This document shows, piece by piece, positions 47,691-59,123 of a DNA stretch of 64,000 bases (within the stretch, counting starts at the first letter, position 1; each line of letters starts with the position of its first letter). The notes under the pieces were generated by a model, which saw only the letters and a program-made list of their open reading frames with translations, did not search any database and was not told the origin of the DNA. The translations under genes were made by a program, and so were the position numbers. Location: contig NW_027062617.1 of assembly GCF_032884065.1 (NCBI RefSeq), forward strand, positions 496,001 through 560,000, in the 5' to 3' direction. This stretch comes from Artemia franciscana. Taxonomy: Eukaryota; Arthropoda; Branchiopoda; Anostraca; Artemiidae.

Positions 47691-48072
47691 TACCGTGAAT
47701 GTCCGCTAATTGGTGAATGTCGACATTCAGCGGTGAATGTCCGAAATACCCTTTTTTTTTCGTTGGATTAGTCAGCGTTGCCAGTCAACTTTTTAAATTT
47801 TAATGCAAGGTTTGAAGATGACAAGTTAGGTTAGACTGGGTTAGGTTTCTAACCCATTTGTGATATTTAGTACCAAATTTAACCTAATCTAACCTAAACT
47901 AACATAACTTAACCTAACTTAAGTTTTACTATCGTAGCTTGTATAAGACTGAAAAAGCTGACTCGCAGAGCTAATTGAGTCCAGGCAGGAAAACAAAATT
48001 TCTGACATTCACCGGTGATTGTCCGAAATACACCGACATTCGACATTAACCAGAATTCAGACATTCACGGTA
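47691..48072. mobile_element. Tc1/mariner-like MITE
   Basis: TA-CCGTGAATGTC at the left (47691-47703) mirrors GACATTCACGG-TA at the right (48060-48072). The flanking TA on both sides is the target duplication typical of Tc1/mariner elements. Subterminal GTGAATGTC boxes recur inside both ends (for example 47714, 47732). The 378 bp encode no transposase. The interior has TTAGG/CCTAA-like words in inverted arrangement (47828-47860 against 47880-47925). Confidence 0.75.
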
Positions 48073-50490
48073 ACATATGTAATAAATATATAAGTTATTT
48101 ACCTGCTTAACTTGATTAAATCTAAATGAGATACCTCCATAACTCGATGAAAGAGGCCAGACACAGAGCGGTGTTACTGAGGATAATACTCGTCTAATAC
48201 TCAGCATAATAAAATAAAAAGAGATTCCAACGAGCAACAGAACATATTCTGACCATTTACTAGCTAAGTGTGACTGTCGGTGCGAGCCCCCTTATCGCAA
48301 TGGTGAAAATAAAGATAATCAAGGTCAATGTAGTCATTATTTTACTTAATCCACGAGTAAAGAACTAGAAATGTATTTTAAATAGAGGCGTTCTTATACC
48401 GGAAAAGAAAAAAAAAAACTTGTCAATTTTTATCCAAAATCTATTGAATGCTGACGCGGAAACTCCAATTGGTTCTTACTATATAGACTTCCGAATCATT
48501 ACCTCAAGCTGCCGCAATTTAAAATGCTATGCAGAGCTTGAGTAAACTTGGCCCTGCCTACATTACGAAAAATATTTTCTCCGTAAGTATATAACATAAT
48601 GTTTAATCTTCCTTTGCTAGTGCAAACGGATTTACTTCGTAGCGTGAAGAAAAAATGACCAACCGTGACAAATATCTGAGTGAGCAGCACTTCAAGTTCG
48701 TTTGACGCAGTTGAAGAGTAATTCTGGGGAGAATTCTCTTTTGATCGCTATTAGACATTGTAGCTGAAAATTTCAAAACCTATCATGAAATAAATTACCT
48801 CAAACTACTCTTTTGCTCATAGAATTTTAACAACCTCACTCAGTTATGAATATTTGTCGAGTTGTTGGTTTCCTCAGAATATCTATCTATGCTTTAGGAT
48901 TATACAAAAAAATCCATTAAAATATTAAAAAATATATATAAGACATGAATGGTTAATGAGTAGGACACGATTTTCTAAATTATCCCAGTATTTTGACATT
49001 ATTTTATCTTTGTTCCTAGATATACGACCTGCACTAGGTATTATCACGTTGCTAGGCAACATTGTTTTACCAAAATATGGTTATTTCCCTCAAAGGAAAA
49101 TACGAGTTCTATCATACTCAAAGCAATGACGATGATTTATTAGAGGATCTGTCTTATTTGTTCCTCCAGGCCTCATCGTAAAGAAACAATGCACTCAAAA
49201 ATATTCGGAGGGCTGCACGCACATTAAAATTGTTAGTACCCTTTTAGAATCCGAAGCCGATCAAAAGGAGGCCGACCGCTCTTTCAGTAGAAATTTTATC
49301 CTCTAGTGTAACATTGGATCAGAATTCGAAGACAAACATTATAACTAAAGTAAAATTAAAATATAATAATAATAAAGGTTTCCATAAAAAGAAAGAAAAC
49401 TAACAAAAAACAATTAAATTCTTACTACTAAAGTTCCAATCTATGGTAAAAATAAATTGAAAAAGAAAGGTAAAACTTGAGATTAAAGAGCTAACACTTA
49501 CTAAATATAATATCATAACAAACCAAAAACAAAACAGAAAAATCTGATATGGTGATAAAAATATAAAACATTCGGACAAAATGCTGCACAATGTTATACG
49601 ATACTTTTGTTTAGGTCTGAGTTAAGTTTGTAAAATCAAATCTAAGAAAGAAATTTAGGTTGTAAAATGCTTTTCTTTCTTTCTTTTATTTGTACAACAT
49701 TATTTTGTGTTTCTTTTCATCTTTTTGTGTTATTTTTTCGTACGTGTCAACTCTGTAATAATAGTAATAATAATATTTATTACCCACAAACATACAAAAG
49801 TATAAACAGTGGAGCACAGAGAAAAAATTTCTCTGTTTAATCTTTTTTTTTTTTTTTTTTTTTTTAGGCCCTTTATAAATGCTTCCGGATATGAAGCTGA
49901 AATATTTAGTATTTTTACTAGAATTTCCACACATTTCATTTTAAAATGTTTACTGTCTTGTTTAAAAAATTTACTAGTTATTATATTTCCTTGACGTTTT
50001 AATTAGAGACAGAAAGGCATTATGATATAAGAAAATATTACAATGTAACTCTTTTAATAAAGACAATGGAAAAGCGTAAAAATGTACCTCTAGTGGTAGC
50101 ATAATCTGCAAACCCAAGCGGTATGATCCCTGAACTAAGAGCAATGGCACATTTGAAACAAAGGATCAATTTTAGTAAATTGGTTGGCATATTATATCCT
50201 ATTGAAATTAGCGTCTTGTAAAATTTATAGGCTACATAGCTAAAGTGTCGTAGGGCCTGGAGGTAAGGGCTTCAGACTGAAGCGTGCCAAATTATGCGAA
50301 TAAACTATTCTAAAGAAGTGGCTTTGCTACTTCGTGATTACAGATATGTTGTATCCCCTTCAGTTGACTAGTTCGTGAAGAAATATTTCTGAAGTTGTTG
50401 CTTATAGATATAAGGCTAATGTGGTGATATGGACACTGTAGAACACAGTTCACAGCTATTGCAATAAACCATAAGAAGTAGCCCTTGTTT
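48073..50490. other. Intron 2 sequence, nothing recognised
   Basis: A/T-rich, with simple-sequence patches (TTCTTTCTTTC near 49675, a T-run near 49845-49866). No coding domain. Confidence 0.4.
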
Positions 50491-50499
50491 GTGGCTTCG

Positions 50500-51673
50500 T
50501 GGCTCCATCACGGTGATGATATACCACTAGTCCTGGAAGTTACCTTATTTTTCCGACACTGAGGTATTTGTTATACCTTCTCTTGAACGTTTTAAGGGAA
50601 GGATTTTCTGGGATTACCTCTACTGGCAAGCTATCCCATGTGGCGACCGATCGTTGGGCGAAAATCATTTTCAAATATTCTTGGCGGATAGTACCCTGCT
50701 CAAGATAGACCTGACAAACTGTACCTCGACGAGCTGATCGCAAGGGCTTTGCTTTGTCAAGAACGAGGTTCGATATTTTCTTTGATCCAGGGTTATACAT
50801 GTAAATGTAGAAAACCGACATGGATGCCACGTCAAAGTATTCCTGGATCAACTGTGGGAGGTTTAGCTATCGTGTTGCCGAGGCTGCTGCACGAACTGCT
50901 TAATTTTGAATCCGTTGGAATCGAGTGATGCGACATTTGGTGCACCAGCAAAGAGAGGATACGCATATTCCATGACAGGTCTGATGAACGAAATGAATAA
51001 TGGTAGAATAGACTCATCAGGGAGGAGACCTTTGAGCAAGAGGTCTCCTAGCTTCTTGGAGCAAAAATTTTTCGCATTGTCTAGAATCAAGAAACGCGCC
51101 TGGACACTTTCCACCCTCATTTTAACAAAATTCTTGGAAGAGTGAACCACAGAGAATAGTGGCAACTTGTCAGTTGGGAGTGACAAGCCATCTACAATCA
51201 CCTCAGAAACCTGAGATGCCGCCTCGTTTAAGGGGACATCATTAAGCCCAAAAACAGCAAATTGTGCAACTTGTCCCGATTTTCATCAACAAGAGACTTG
51301 GACACAACCACATTCATTTCCTCAGTTCATTTTTTAATCAGCTGTGACTGGCCTTTCACAGAACTTTGCAGAGTTAGAAGTTCCGATTTCACTGTTGCAA
51401 TTTCATTGTCCGTTGCACTACTTTTATTGTCTAGCACCATAACACGACTGTTAACTGTACCCAAATCATTCTGAATTTCAAGTACACTCTGCTTTAGGGT
51501 TTCCATGTTCACATTAATAGATTGGACCATTTCCGAAATTTTAATGATATTCTCTGCATTTGTTTTCTGGCAGTCCGCATTGACCTCGTATCCGAATTAC
51601 TGGTAAAATTCATAACCGGATCCGAAAACTCAGCTTCTGTCCGGTTGCGTTCGGGTCTGTCTTTCTTTCCCAT
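50500..51673 (-). mobile_element. Internally deleted LINE: ORF1 joined to ORF2 tail
   Basis: Minus strand. ATG at 51673 opens MGKKDRPERNRTEAEFSDPV, then after a frameshift a coiled-coil segment (51530-51327: MVQSINVNMETLKQSVLEIQ and following), typical of LINE ORF1. At 51201-50863 an ORF1-like part (KMRVESVQARFLILDNAKN) passes in frame into an ORF2 C-terminal phrase (ILPLFISFIRPVMEYAYPLF), with no endonuclease or RT between. The tail at 50851-50540 has SVATWDSLPVEVIPENPS and FKRRYNKYL. The 3' end matches 7465-7710. Confidence 0.7.
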
Positions 51674-52187
51674 TCTGACTTTATCAAAATAATATAAGTC
51701 ACCTGCCTTTGCAAAAACTTAATTTTTTACCCATGCTAGTTTACAGCGTGCAGTTTGCATAAACCGTTAAAAGGGCACGGCTAACACCCACATCCAGATT
51801 CCTCAGGAACTATCTCGAACGTAGAACTCACTCCTTTGTATCCAAGATTATATCATAACAATTAGTTCAAGCAATTATCATGATATTATTCATGATATTA
51901 TTCTTGCCGGGCAAAAGCAGTCAGACAAGTTTATTCATTGACTGCTAAATCTGAACTGTACTAGGTCGCAGCGTCGCAGTAGTAGCTGGGGACCTAGTAA
52001 AGAGCGAACAACAGCTCATTGTAATCAAAAGTTAGAAAATACGCTTAGAAAAAAACTGCCTAGTTGAAAAAATTGATCCATGGTATTGATCCATGAGTGG
52101 TAACTATTATTTTGGTTCGTCTTAAAAGTAAAATTTATTGCGAGTAGAAATTTACGATGAGTTCGAAAAGAAGTCTGAAACGTTAAA
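51674..52187. other. Intron 2 sequence, nothing recognised
   Basis: Possibly the 5' leader of the LINE in its first part. Nothing else seen. Confidence 0.3.
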
Positions 52188-52189
52188 GT

Positions 52190-52810
52190 GTGGCATTGTA
52201 ATCAGAATAGCCGAAAACCCTACAGAGGTAAATTACCCCCCCCCTCAACCCTGAATAACAAGGAACATCACTTTTTTGCATGGGTAGCACTGATCTGTCT
52301 CCCGTTTTTTTTCTTTTTTTCCAGGGCTAGCGGTTTAGAAAAACCTCATAGAGAGATGTTTAATGGCTCATTCAAAATATGTTTCTCACATCTACGTGTT
52401 TTTTTTTCTTTATAAATTCCAGCATTTGGAAGTGCCACATGGTACTAAAAATGGCACTTTTGTGCCATTTCTCGAAGGGTGGGGCTAACGGGCTACCAAA
52501 AAATCGTAGACAGATGATTAATAGTTTATATAAAAGCTATTTCTCATATCTGCGTTTTTTTTTTTTTTTTTTTTTTACAAATTCCAACATCTACAAGTGC
52601 CGAATGGCACCAAAGATGGTATTTTTTGTGTCAGGTCTCGAGTGGAAAAGCTGGGATTAGTGAGCTACCAGAACTTCTTGGAGAAATTTTCAATGGCTCA
52701 TTTGAAAGAAATTGCTCATATTTACGGGCTTCTTATCAGTTCTACCATCTGTAAGTGCCATATAGCACTAAAAACGGCACTTTTGTTGCTACTTCTTAAC
52801 TAGAAAAGCT
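52190..52810 (+). repeat. Tandem repeat, unit about 165 bp, about three and a half units
   Basis: Units share TTCTCA(C/T)AT(C/T)T(A/G)CG, a T-run, TTCCA(A/G)CAT or TACCATCT, AAGTGCC(A)..TGGCAC.AAA.A(T/C)GG, and a CTACCAGAA-like end. Landmarks are near 52364, 52523 and 52694. T-runs have grown to about 24 in the middle unit. Confidence 0.75.
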
Positions 52811-53470
52811 TTGCAGTATAAAACGGTACTATTATACAAATTACGGTCCAAAACCATTAACCGGAGATTTAAAAAAAATTCTTCTTCCATATACTCCCCC
52901 TCCCAACCCCTTAGTAAGTCTCATGAGTCCGTAGGGAGAATTCGCCATGAACTATTAACACGGTCAGCTGACGTTGAGGCTCGCGAAAAGATTTTTAAGA
53001 TATTGAATGTTCTTAAGAGGAAAAAATTCATAGATTATCAAATAAATGAATCTCAAATTTCAAATGACTGTTCCTTGACGTACCTCCTCCCCTCCTCCTG
53101 TTCGCCGAAGTTTAACTTCACAAAATATTGCTTAATGCTCTCACTGTTTATGATAAAAACTTTAATTAACTGAATGTTTCAAAATAGACAATTAAAAATG
53201 ATTTTCTGAATAAGGTCGTGTAACTATACTTTTGGTGACGGCATAACCCTCCATAGTCCCTGGGAAAAGGGCTGTAAGTTACGCTAGTACTTATGTGTTA
53301 GTCGCCAATCCTCAAGAAGTGAAGTTAGGTTAATCATAATGAAATATACCTAAGTAGTATAACGAAAATATAATACTTTAGAAACAAATTTTGCCTATAT
53401 ATTTTCACATTAGGGGAATGTGGGGTAAAGTATAGTGGGTTTGCATGCAAAATATGTTAGGTACAATTAT
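52811..53470. other. Intron 2 sequence with unassigned open frame
   Basis: The 52811-53173 plus frame gives RIRHELLTRSADVEAREKIF-type text that I cannot place. A family 1 scrap (TGACGGCATAACCCTCC..AGTCCCTGGG) lies at 53234-53270. Confidence 0.3.
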
Positions 53471-54441
53471 TCAGCATATCAAACAGTTCGTGGTAACGAA
53501 CTGTAGTAAGGAGCGATCCGGCTCAATAGTAACCAAAACTCTAAAAAATTGAATTTTGATATAAAAAGCTACATCAAAAGAATCGCATTTTAATGCTGAT
53601 TTTAAATATATAAGTTTCATCAAGTTTAGTCTTAGCCATCAAAAGTTACGAGCCTGAGAAAATTTGCCTTATTTAGGAAAATAGGGGGAAACACCCCCTA
53701 AAAGTCGTAGGATCTTAACGAAAATGACACCATCAGATTCAGCGTATCAGAGAACCCTACTGTAGAAGTTTCAAGCTCCTATCTACAAAAATGTGGAATT
53801 TTGCATTTTTTGCCAGAAGACAAATCACGGGTGCGTGTTTATTTGTTTGTTTTTTTGTTTTTTTGTTTTGTTTTTTTTTTCCCAGGGGTCATCGTATCGA
53901 CCAAGTGGTCCTAGAATGTCGCAAGAGGGCTCATTCTAACGGAAATGAAAAGTTCTAGTGCCCTTTTTAAGTGACCAAAAAAATTGGAGGGCATCGAGGC
54001 CCCCTCCCACGCTCATTTTTTTCCCAAAGTCAACGGATCAAAATTTTGAGATAGCCATTTTGTTTGGCATAGTCGAAAATCTTAATAACTATGTTTTTGG
54101 GGATGACTTACTCCCCCACAGTCCCTGGGGGAGGGGTTGCAAGTTACAAACTTCAACCAGTGTTTACATATAATAATGGTTATTGGGAAGTGTACAGACG
54201 TTTTCAGGGGGATTTTTTTGGTTTTGGGGGTAGGGTTGAGGGAGGGGGCTATGTGGGAGGATCTTTCCTTGGAGAAATATGCCATGGTTGAAAAAAATTC
54301 AATGAAAAGGGCGCAGGATTTTCTAGCATTACTATAAAAAAAAACAATGAAAAAATAAACATGAAAACGTTTTTTCAAATGAAAGTAAGGAATAGCATTG
54401 AAATTTAAAACAAACAGAGATTATTACGCATATGAAGGGCT

Positions 54442-54519
54442 CTAAAAATACTTTTGCATAAAGAGCGAGGTATTTAGGAGGAGATAAATACCTCGCTCTT
54501 TATGCTAAAATATTTTTAG
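54442..54519. repeat. Compact hairpin within family 1
   Basis: 34-bp arms (54442-54475 and 54486-54519) with two mismatches around a 10-nt loop. The arm reads GCATAAAGAGCGAGGTATTT. A third copy of the arm, at about 54598-54616, is part of the ordinary inner hairpin. Confidence 0.85.
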
Positions 54520-54948
54520 TGATTTCAACTATTTATTCAACGGCCTATTTGATTCAGGGGTCATTCTTAAAGAATTGGAACAAAACTTACGATTTAGTGT
54601 AAAGAGCGAGGTATTAACGAGGGTACAAACCCCCTCGTACACATAATAAAAATATAAGAATATAAAAGTTTGTTACGTAAGTTAATTCTTAAGTTACGTA
54701 TATTTTTTACTAATAAAAACGTTCATTGAATATTAAAAGTTATAGTAGCCTTTTTAAGTAACCGAAAAATTGGAGGGCAGCTAGGCCTCCTTCCCCACCC
54801 CTTATTTCTCAAAATCGTCTGATCAAAACTAAGAGAAAGCCATTTAGCCAAAAAAAAATTAATATACTAATTTCATTTCAACAATTTATGTGCGGAGAGC
54901 CAAAATCAAACATGCATTAATTCAAAAACGTTCAGAAATTAAATAAAA

Positions 54949-55220
54949 AAAACTAGTTTTTAACTGAAAGTAAGGAGCGACATTAAAACTTAAAACGAAC
55001 AGAAATTACTCCGTATATGAAATGGGTTGTCCCCTCCGCAGTCCCACGCTCTTTACGCTAAAGTTTTAGTTGTTTTAAAAAGTAGAATTGTGGCAAAGAG
55101 TCAAACTTTAGCGTAAAGAGCGTGGGACTGCGGAGGGGACAACCCATTTCATATACGGAGTAATTTCTGTTCGTTTTAAGTTTTAATGTCGCTCCTTACT
55201 TTCAGTTAAAAAACTAGTTT
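54949..55220. repeat. Family 1 outer hairpin HP7, nearly perfect arms
   Basis: Left arm 54949-55066 and right arm 55103-55220 are reverse complements along about 118 bp with a single one-base length difference. The variable segment is GTCCCCTCCGCAGTCCCACG here, unlike HP1 and HP4. The centre is 36 bp. Confidence 0.9.
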
Positions 55221-56200
55221 TTTTTATTTAATTATGAATCAAAAATTGTTTTCTAACTTCACACTGTCCAAATATTTTACCCCGACCCCTTCTAATGTGC
55301 AAATATATAGCACAAATTATATGTTTTCCATTTATTCTGTCACTTGTTGCTGTCTGGTCTCACATTACCCTGAAAGAAACTAACGAAAGAAACTGGTTTC
55401 ATAGTGCGGCAATGGATTAAGAACTTGAGTGTTGACGTTATAATACATAAGTACAGTTATACAATTATGATCCTATAAAAACCAATAGATTGTATTTCGA
55501 TCATCAGCCACCGTAGTTCAGTTACTAGCGTGTTAAAATTTGAATCAGAATGGCAAGGCTTCGAATCCTTAATTCGGTATTAATTTTTCAATTAAGGATT
55601 TGTTCCTTAGATATGATTCTTTTTCTGCTAATTCACTGTTTTTTCATTTTTTTGTGAATTGTGAAAATGTTCCATACAAACTATTTTTGGAACAAAATAC
55701 GCTCGAACCCCAAGCCCCTGCAAATTAGGGGTTGGAGAAGTCTAGGCATATGGTTTTGGGACCACTTAAACTTGTATGTTCAAAGAAAGATTACTTATTA
55801 TCATATTTATTTATTCATATTATTAACTTTTTGTACTACTGGATAAGCATAATAAATCTATTTGTAATGTAAACAGAGAAATCATACCACTAAAAATCTA
55901 TTTGCATTTTTGTCTGTGATATTTTTATGAATTGTTAGGGTACTTTCCAACTTTTTTTTGTTAGTTGCTATTCCACACCTGTATGTCTGAAGTATTTCGG
56001 TTTTTATCAGGGGGAGGCGGGATATGTTTAGTAAAATAAGTTAGACATACCAACATTTTCCTTAGGCTTTGAAAACCTTAAAAATCTCTTTAGAAAAATA
56101 GCTGCCCTTTCATAACTGTCGAGGTTGACGACCTTCAAACTTCATGTACACCATTTTGTGTAGCATGGATTTCTCGGCACTATTTGAAAAGCGATCAGAA
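55221..56200. other. Intron 2 sequence, little recognised
   Basis: Apart from the tRNA-like fragment at 55507-55580, nothing supported. Confidence 0.35.
55507..55580 (+). repeat. tRNA-derived fragment
   Basis: GTAGTTCAGTTACTAGCGTG resembles an A box region and GGCTTCGAATCC (55557-55568) a B box. The acceptor stem does not pair. Most likely an old tRNA-like or SINE head. Confidence 0.4.
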
Positions 56201-56214
56201 ACTAAATTAAAAAA

Positions 56215-56667
56215 AAATGTTTTTCAACTAAAAGGAGCAAAATTCAACCTTAAGACGATCAGAAATTTCTCCGTATGCCCCCCCCCATCCCGAAAAAATA
56301 AAAAAGATCATTGTAGTGTTACTTCTACATTAAATTGAACTAAAAACGGGCATAGGTTTATTTTAAAATCAAAGTTTTTTCAGTAAAGTGCTGGTTTTTA
56401 ATAGTCCTACAAACAGAGGGAAATGTAATTAGTTGGTTTATTTGTACTAGTTTTATTGATACATGTTAGATAGACTGTGAAGCAATAATTTTTGTTCGTT
56501 TTAAGTTTCAACTTCGCGATTTACTTCCCTAAAAGATTCTTTTTTTAAATAGTCACTATAATAAGCCAATTCTTTTGATGTAGCCTATCTCTTGACATCA
56601 TTTTTAGAGCTTCGGTGACTATTGAGCCGCGTCGCTCCTTACTTACAGTTTGTTACCACGAACTTTT
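56215..56667 (-). repeat. Family 1 remnant, minus orientation
   Basis: Degraded hairpin arms (AACTAAAAGGAGCAAAATTC near 56227 and TTCGTTTTAAGTTTCAACTT near 56494) surround unrelated sequence. The head in reverse (GTGACTATTGAGCCGCGTCG, GTTTGTTACCACGAAC) ends at about 56664. Confidence 0.55.
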
Positions 56668-57290
56668 CTATGTACTTTTGTGTTTTTAGAAGGAATTTGG
56701 AACATTTTCAGAATATTTATAGACATGGACAGAATATTTCACGCAAGAATCCCTACTCCGTCAAATTCTCCAAGTCTTGACCTCCTCCTTTCACCCCCTT
56801 TTTAGAAAAATAATTGACAAATCAATGTAAATAAATGAGAGCATTTATGGCTAGACTAAGTGTTTACTTAGCCACACCTTGATTCCAATAAATTTTGGCG
56901 CTGTAAAATCAGGCGAGAAATTTCAGTTGGCAAGTTCATGAAGTTCCAAGTGTATGTTCAGCTGTCCATGGATGGATTTGTTAAAGTAGACAGAACAGTA
57001 AATGTTATGCCAAAGAAGTAGTTCTAGTATTTATGGAATGGAGAGTCAAAATACTGCAAAGGAACCAAATGAATTCAAAAGACTGCAAAAGAAACGAAAT
57101 GAACTCAGCCCATAGCTAGACTAGTAGGTAGAATTAAGGAAAATCTAGCTTGAAACTCAGCTCTTATATTCCAAAGTAAATTTTCAGTTTACTTTAAATG
57201 CATAAGGATTAGTTGATTATTTGACTAGCGATACTTCTTATTCTTACAGTTCCTTTGCTAACCGTATTTATCCAGATCACACCTGCATAA
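56668..57290. other. Intron 2 sequence, nothing recognised
   Basis: No gene, RNA or repeat boundary seen. Confidence 0.35.
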
Positions 57291-57720
57291 ACAGAAGGAC
57301 TAGAATAGACATCATTTTACGGCCCCTTGGACTGACTCTAGGTCAACTCTTTTGAATCAACCCTCATTCAGATCAAATCCTGTTGAACACAACCCCGTGC
57401 AAACCAGCCCCAATTTAACTAAGCGTCCATTCAACTGAACCCAATGTAATTCAACCTTGTCTAGCTCTATACAATAGGTTCAAGTCCATCCCACAAAACT
57501 TCTTCATCACAATAGTCATTCAACTCAACTTTTGAAAGCTCACCGCCAATTTAAGCCAATCACATTTAACACAACCCCCTTCCAACTCAACCCCTTGCTG
57601 CTCATCCCTGTTCAACTCTATCCCAGTATCTAGACCCCATTCAACTTATTCTATTGAATCGCATTTCATTTGACTCATATTCATACTCTATTAAACATAA
57701 TATTTTGACCAGCTCTTGCT
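57290..57720 (+). repeat. Degenerate TTCAACTCAACCCC minisatellite
   Basis: Words such as TTCAACTCAAC, CATTCAACT and TCAACCCC recur every 15-25 bp with much variation, giving a purine-poor top strand for over 400 bp. Confidence 0.6.
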
Positions 57721-57889
57721 CGATAATAAATACCTCTCTGACACTGATTTGTAAAGGGATAAATTTTCTCAGAGCGGTCGAAAATCAACTGAAAATTTAT
57801 GTTTCTGATCAGCTTAAAACCTAGATCCAGAAGACCTTTAGAGAAGCATTAAATAATAATAAAATGAAAATAAGAAAATTAAAAGCAAT

Positions 57890-58000
57890 ATTAAAAAAAC
57901 AAGAGTAAGCAGTGACGTTAAAACTTAAAACACACAAAGATTACTTCATATTTAAAGGGGGCTGCCTCTTTACTGTTGTTTTAGGTTTTAAAAATTGACT
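57890..58000 (+). repeat. Half of a family 1 hairpin
   Basis: AAGCAGTGACGTTAAAACTTAAAAC and following text match the left arm up to GGGGGCTGCCTC. The right arm is missing. Confidence 0.5.
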
Positions 58001-58259
58001 TGGAGTTTAAAGCTTCAAATCTAAAAGACACTTAGCTTAGAAGTTACTCTTTACGTAGATCTCTTAAAATTTAATTTTTCTCGTTTTTAAAACCAAACCC
58101 CGGATTTCTCCAAAAAAGGGGAGTGCTGCCTCCCCTCACAGCCCCCATTTTACAATAAAGTTTATGTTCTGCATAGCAACGCTCCTATAAAAGGAGCTCG
58201 TTTGTAATATTTTATTTTCGTAATAATCTTTAATTTTTTGAAGTAAAATAATGTTTTCA

Positions 58260-58703
58260 AACAGTTCGTGGTAACGAACTGTAGTAAGGAGCGACCCGGC
58301 TCAATAGTAAGCGAAACTCTAAAAAACGGAATTTTGATGCTAATAGATACATAACAAGAATCAGATTTTTATGCTGATTTTAAATATATAAGTTTCATCA
58401 TATTTATTCTTAACTATCAAAAGTTAAGAGCCTGAGAAAATTTGCCCTATTTTGGAAAATAGGGGAAGACGCCCCCTAAAAGTGATAGAATCTTAACGAA
58501 AATCACACCACCGCACTCAGCATATCAGAGAACCCTACTGTAGAAAATTCAAGTTACTATCTACAAAAATGTGGAATTTCGTATTTTTGCCATAAGACCG
58601 ATCACGGGTGCGTGTTTATTATTATTATTTTTTTTTCTTTTCACCAGAGATGATTGTATCGAACCAGTTGTCCTAGAATGTCGCGAGAGGGCTCATTCTA
58701 GTT
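58260..58703 (+). repeat. Family 1 head, 5' end only, upstream of slo exon 3
   Basis: It starts at the head palindrome and follows the 41280 copy closely through AGAACCCTACTGTAGAA and GATCACGGGTGCGTGTTTAT to CGAGAGGGCTCATTCTAG, where the match stops. It lies 324 bp before exon 3, in the opposite orientation to the copy in intron 3. Confidence 0.75.
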
Positions 58704-59026
58704 GCGGGGGTTGTATCAAAATTATATATGCTGCTTTTTGATGAGCACCCTTTTTATTGTCCAAGGGGTACGAAATAACAAAAGGTATTCAATTAATGGA
58801 CCTTCAATCCGTTTAACTACTGAAAAGGGGACTCGCTCCTGGAGTTGCAACCGTGTGAGCCCTCTTCAAACTTTCAGTTTTCCTTTGTTCTTACCAACAA
58901 TGTCAGGAGATGAAATGGAATAAAACATAGGTGACCAATCGCTTTTTACTAAGTCTGTGCTATTATGTCGATTATGAAGGATATGGTCGAATACAGGTTT
59001 TTTGTTTTTCTTTTCTCTTTTTGCAG

Positions 59027-59123
59027 TGAAGGAGTGGAGCAATGCAAGGAGTGGGCAACTAATACAACACAGCAAATTGATTTGGCCTTTAACATATTTT
59101 TCATGGTTTACTTTTTTATACGT
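59027..59123 (+). CDS. slo: BK channel alpha subunit, exon 3 (S2 helix)
   Basis: A 97-nt exon between TTTTTGCAG and GTAAGT completes Ser123, then encodes the S1-S2 loop (EGVEQCKEWATNTTQQ) and helix S2 (IDLAFNIFFMVYFFIR, residues 140-155). Asp141 and Arg155 match the S2 charges (D153 and R167 in mammalian Slo1) reported to sense voltage. NTT at 135-137 is a glycosylation sequon in the extracellular loop. The exon ends in phase 0. As 97 is not a multiple of 3, skipping it would shift the frame. Confidence 0.95.

Larger units (their letters stand above)
53482..55220 (+). repeat. Family 1 repeat, full-length copy with extra hairpin
   Basis: Same order as the 41280 copy from the head palindrome to the outer hairpin HP7 (54949-55220), and close to it in sequence over the first 800 bp. 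The inner hairpin region (54365-54640) differs: it contains a second inverted repeat, so three copies of the AAAGAGCGAGGTATT arm are present. Confidence 0.8.
47296..59026 (+). other. slo: slo intron 2, 11.7 kb
   Basis: GTAAGA at the donor and CTCTTTTTGCAG at the acceptor. It contains a Tc1-like MITE, an internally deleted LINE, a tandem repeat, and full and partial family 1 copies. Confidence 0.85.

Noticed and set aside
47828..47930. TTAGG-like words as an interstitial telomere
   Set aside because: They are few, irregular and confined to the interior of a MITE.
52811..53173. 120-codon frame as a gene
   Set aside because: No recognisable domain, no splice or regulatory context, within slo intron 2. 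Kept only as a note in the stretch entry.
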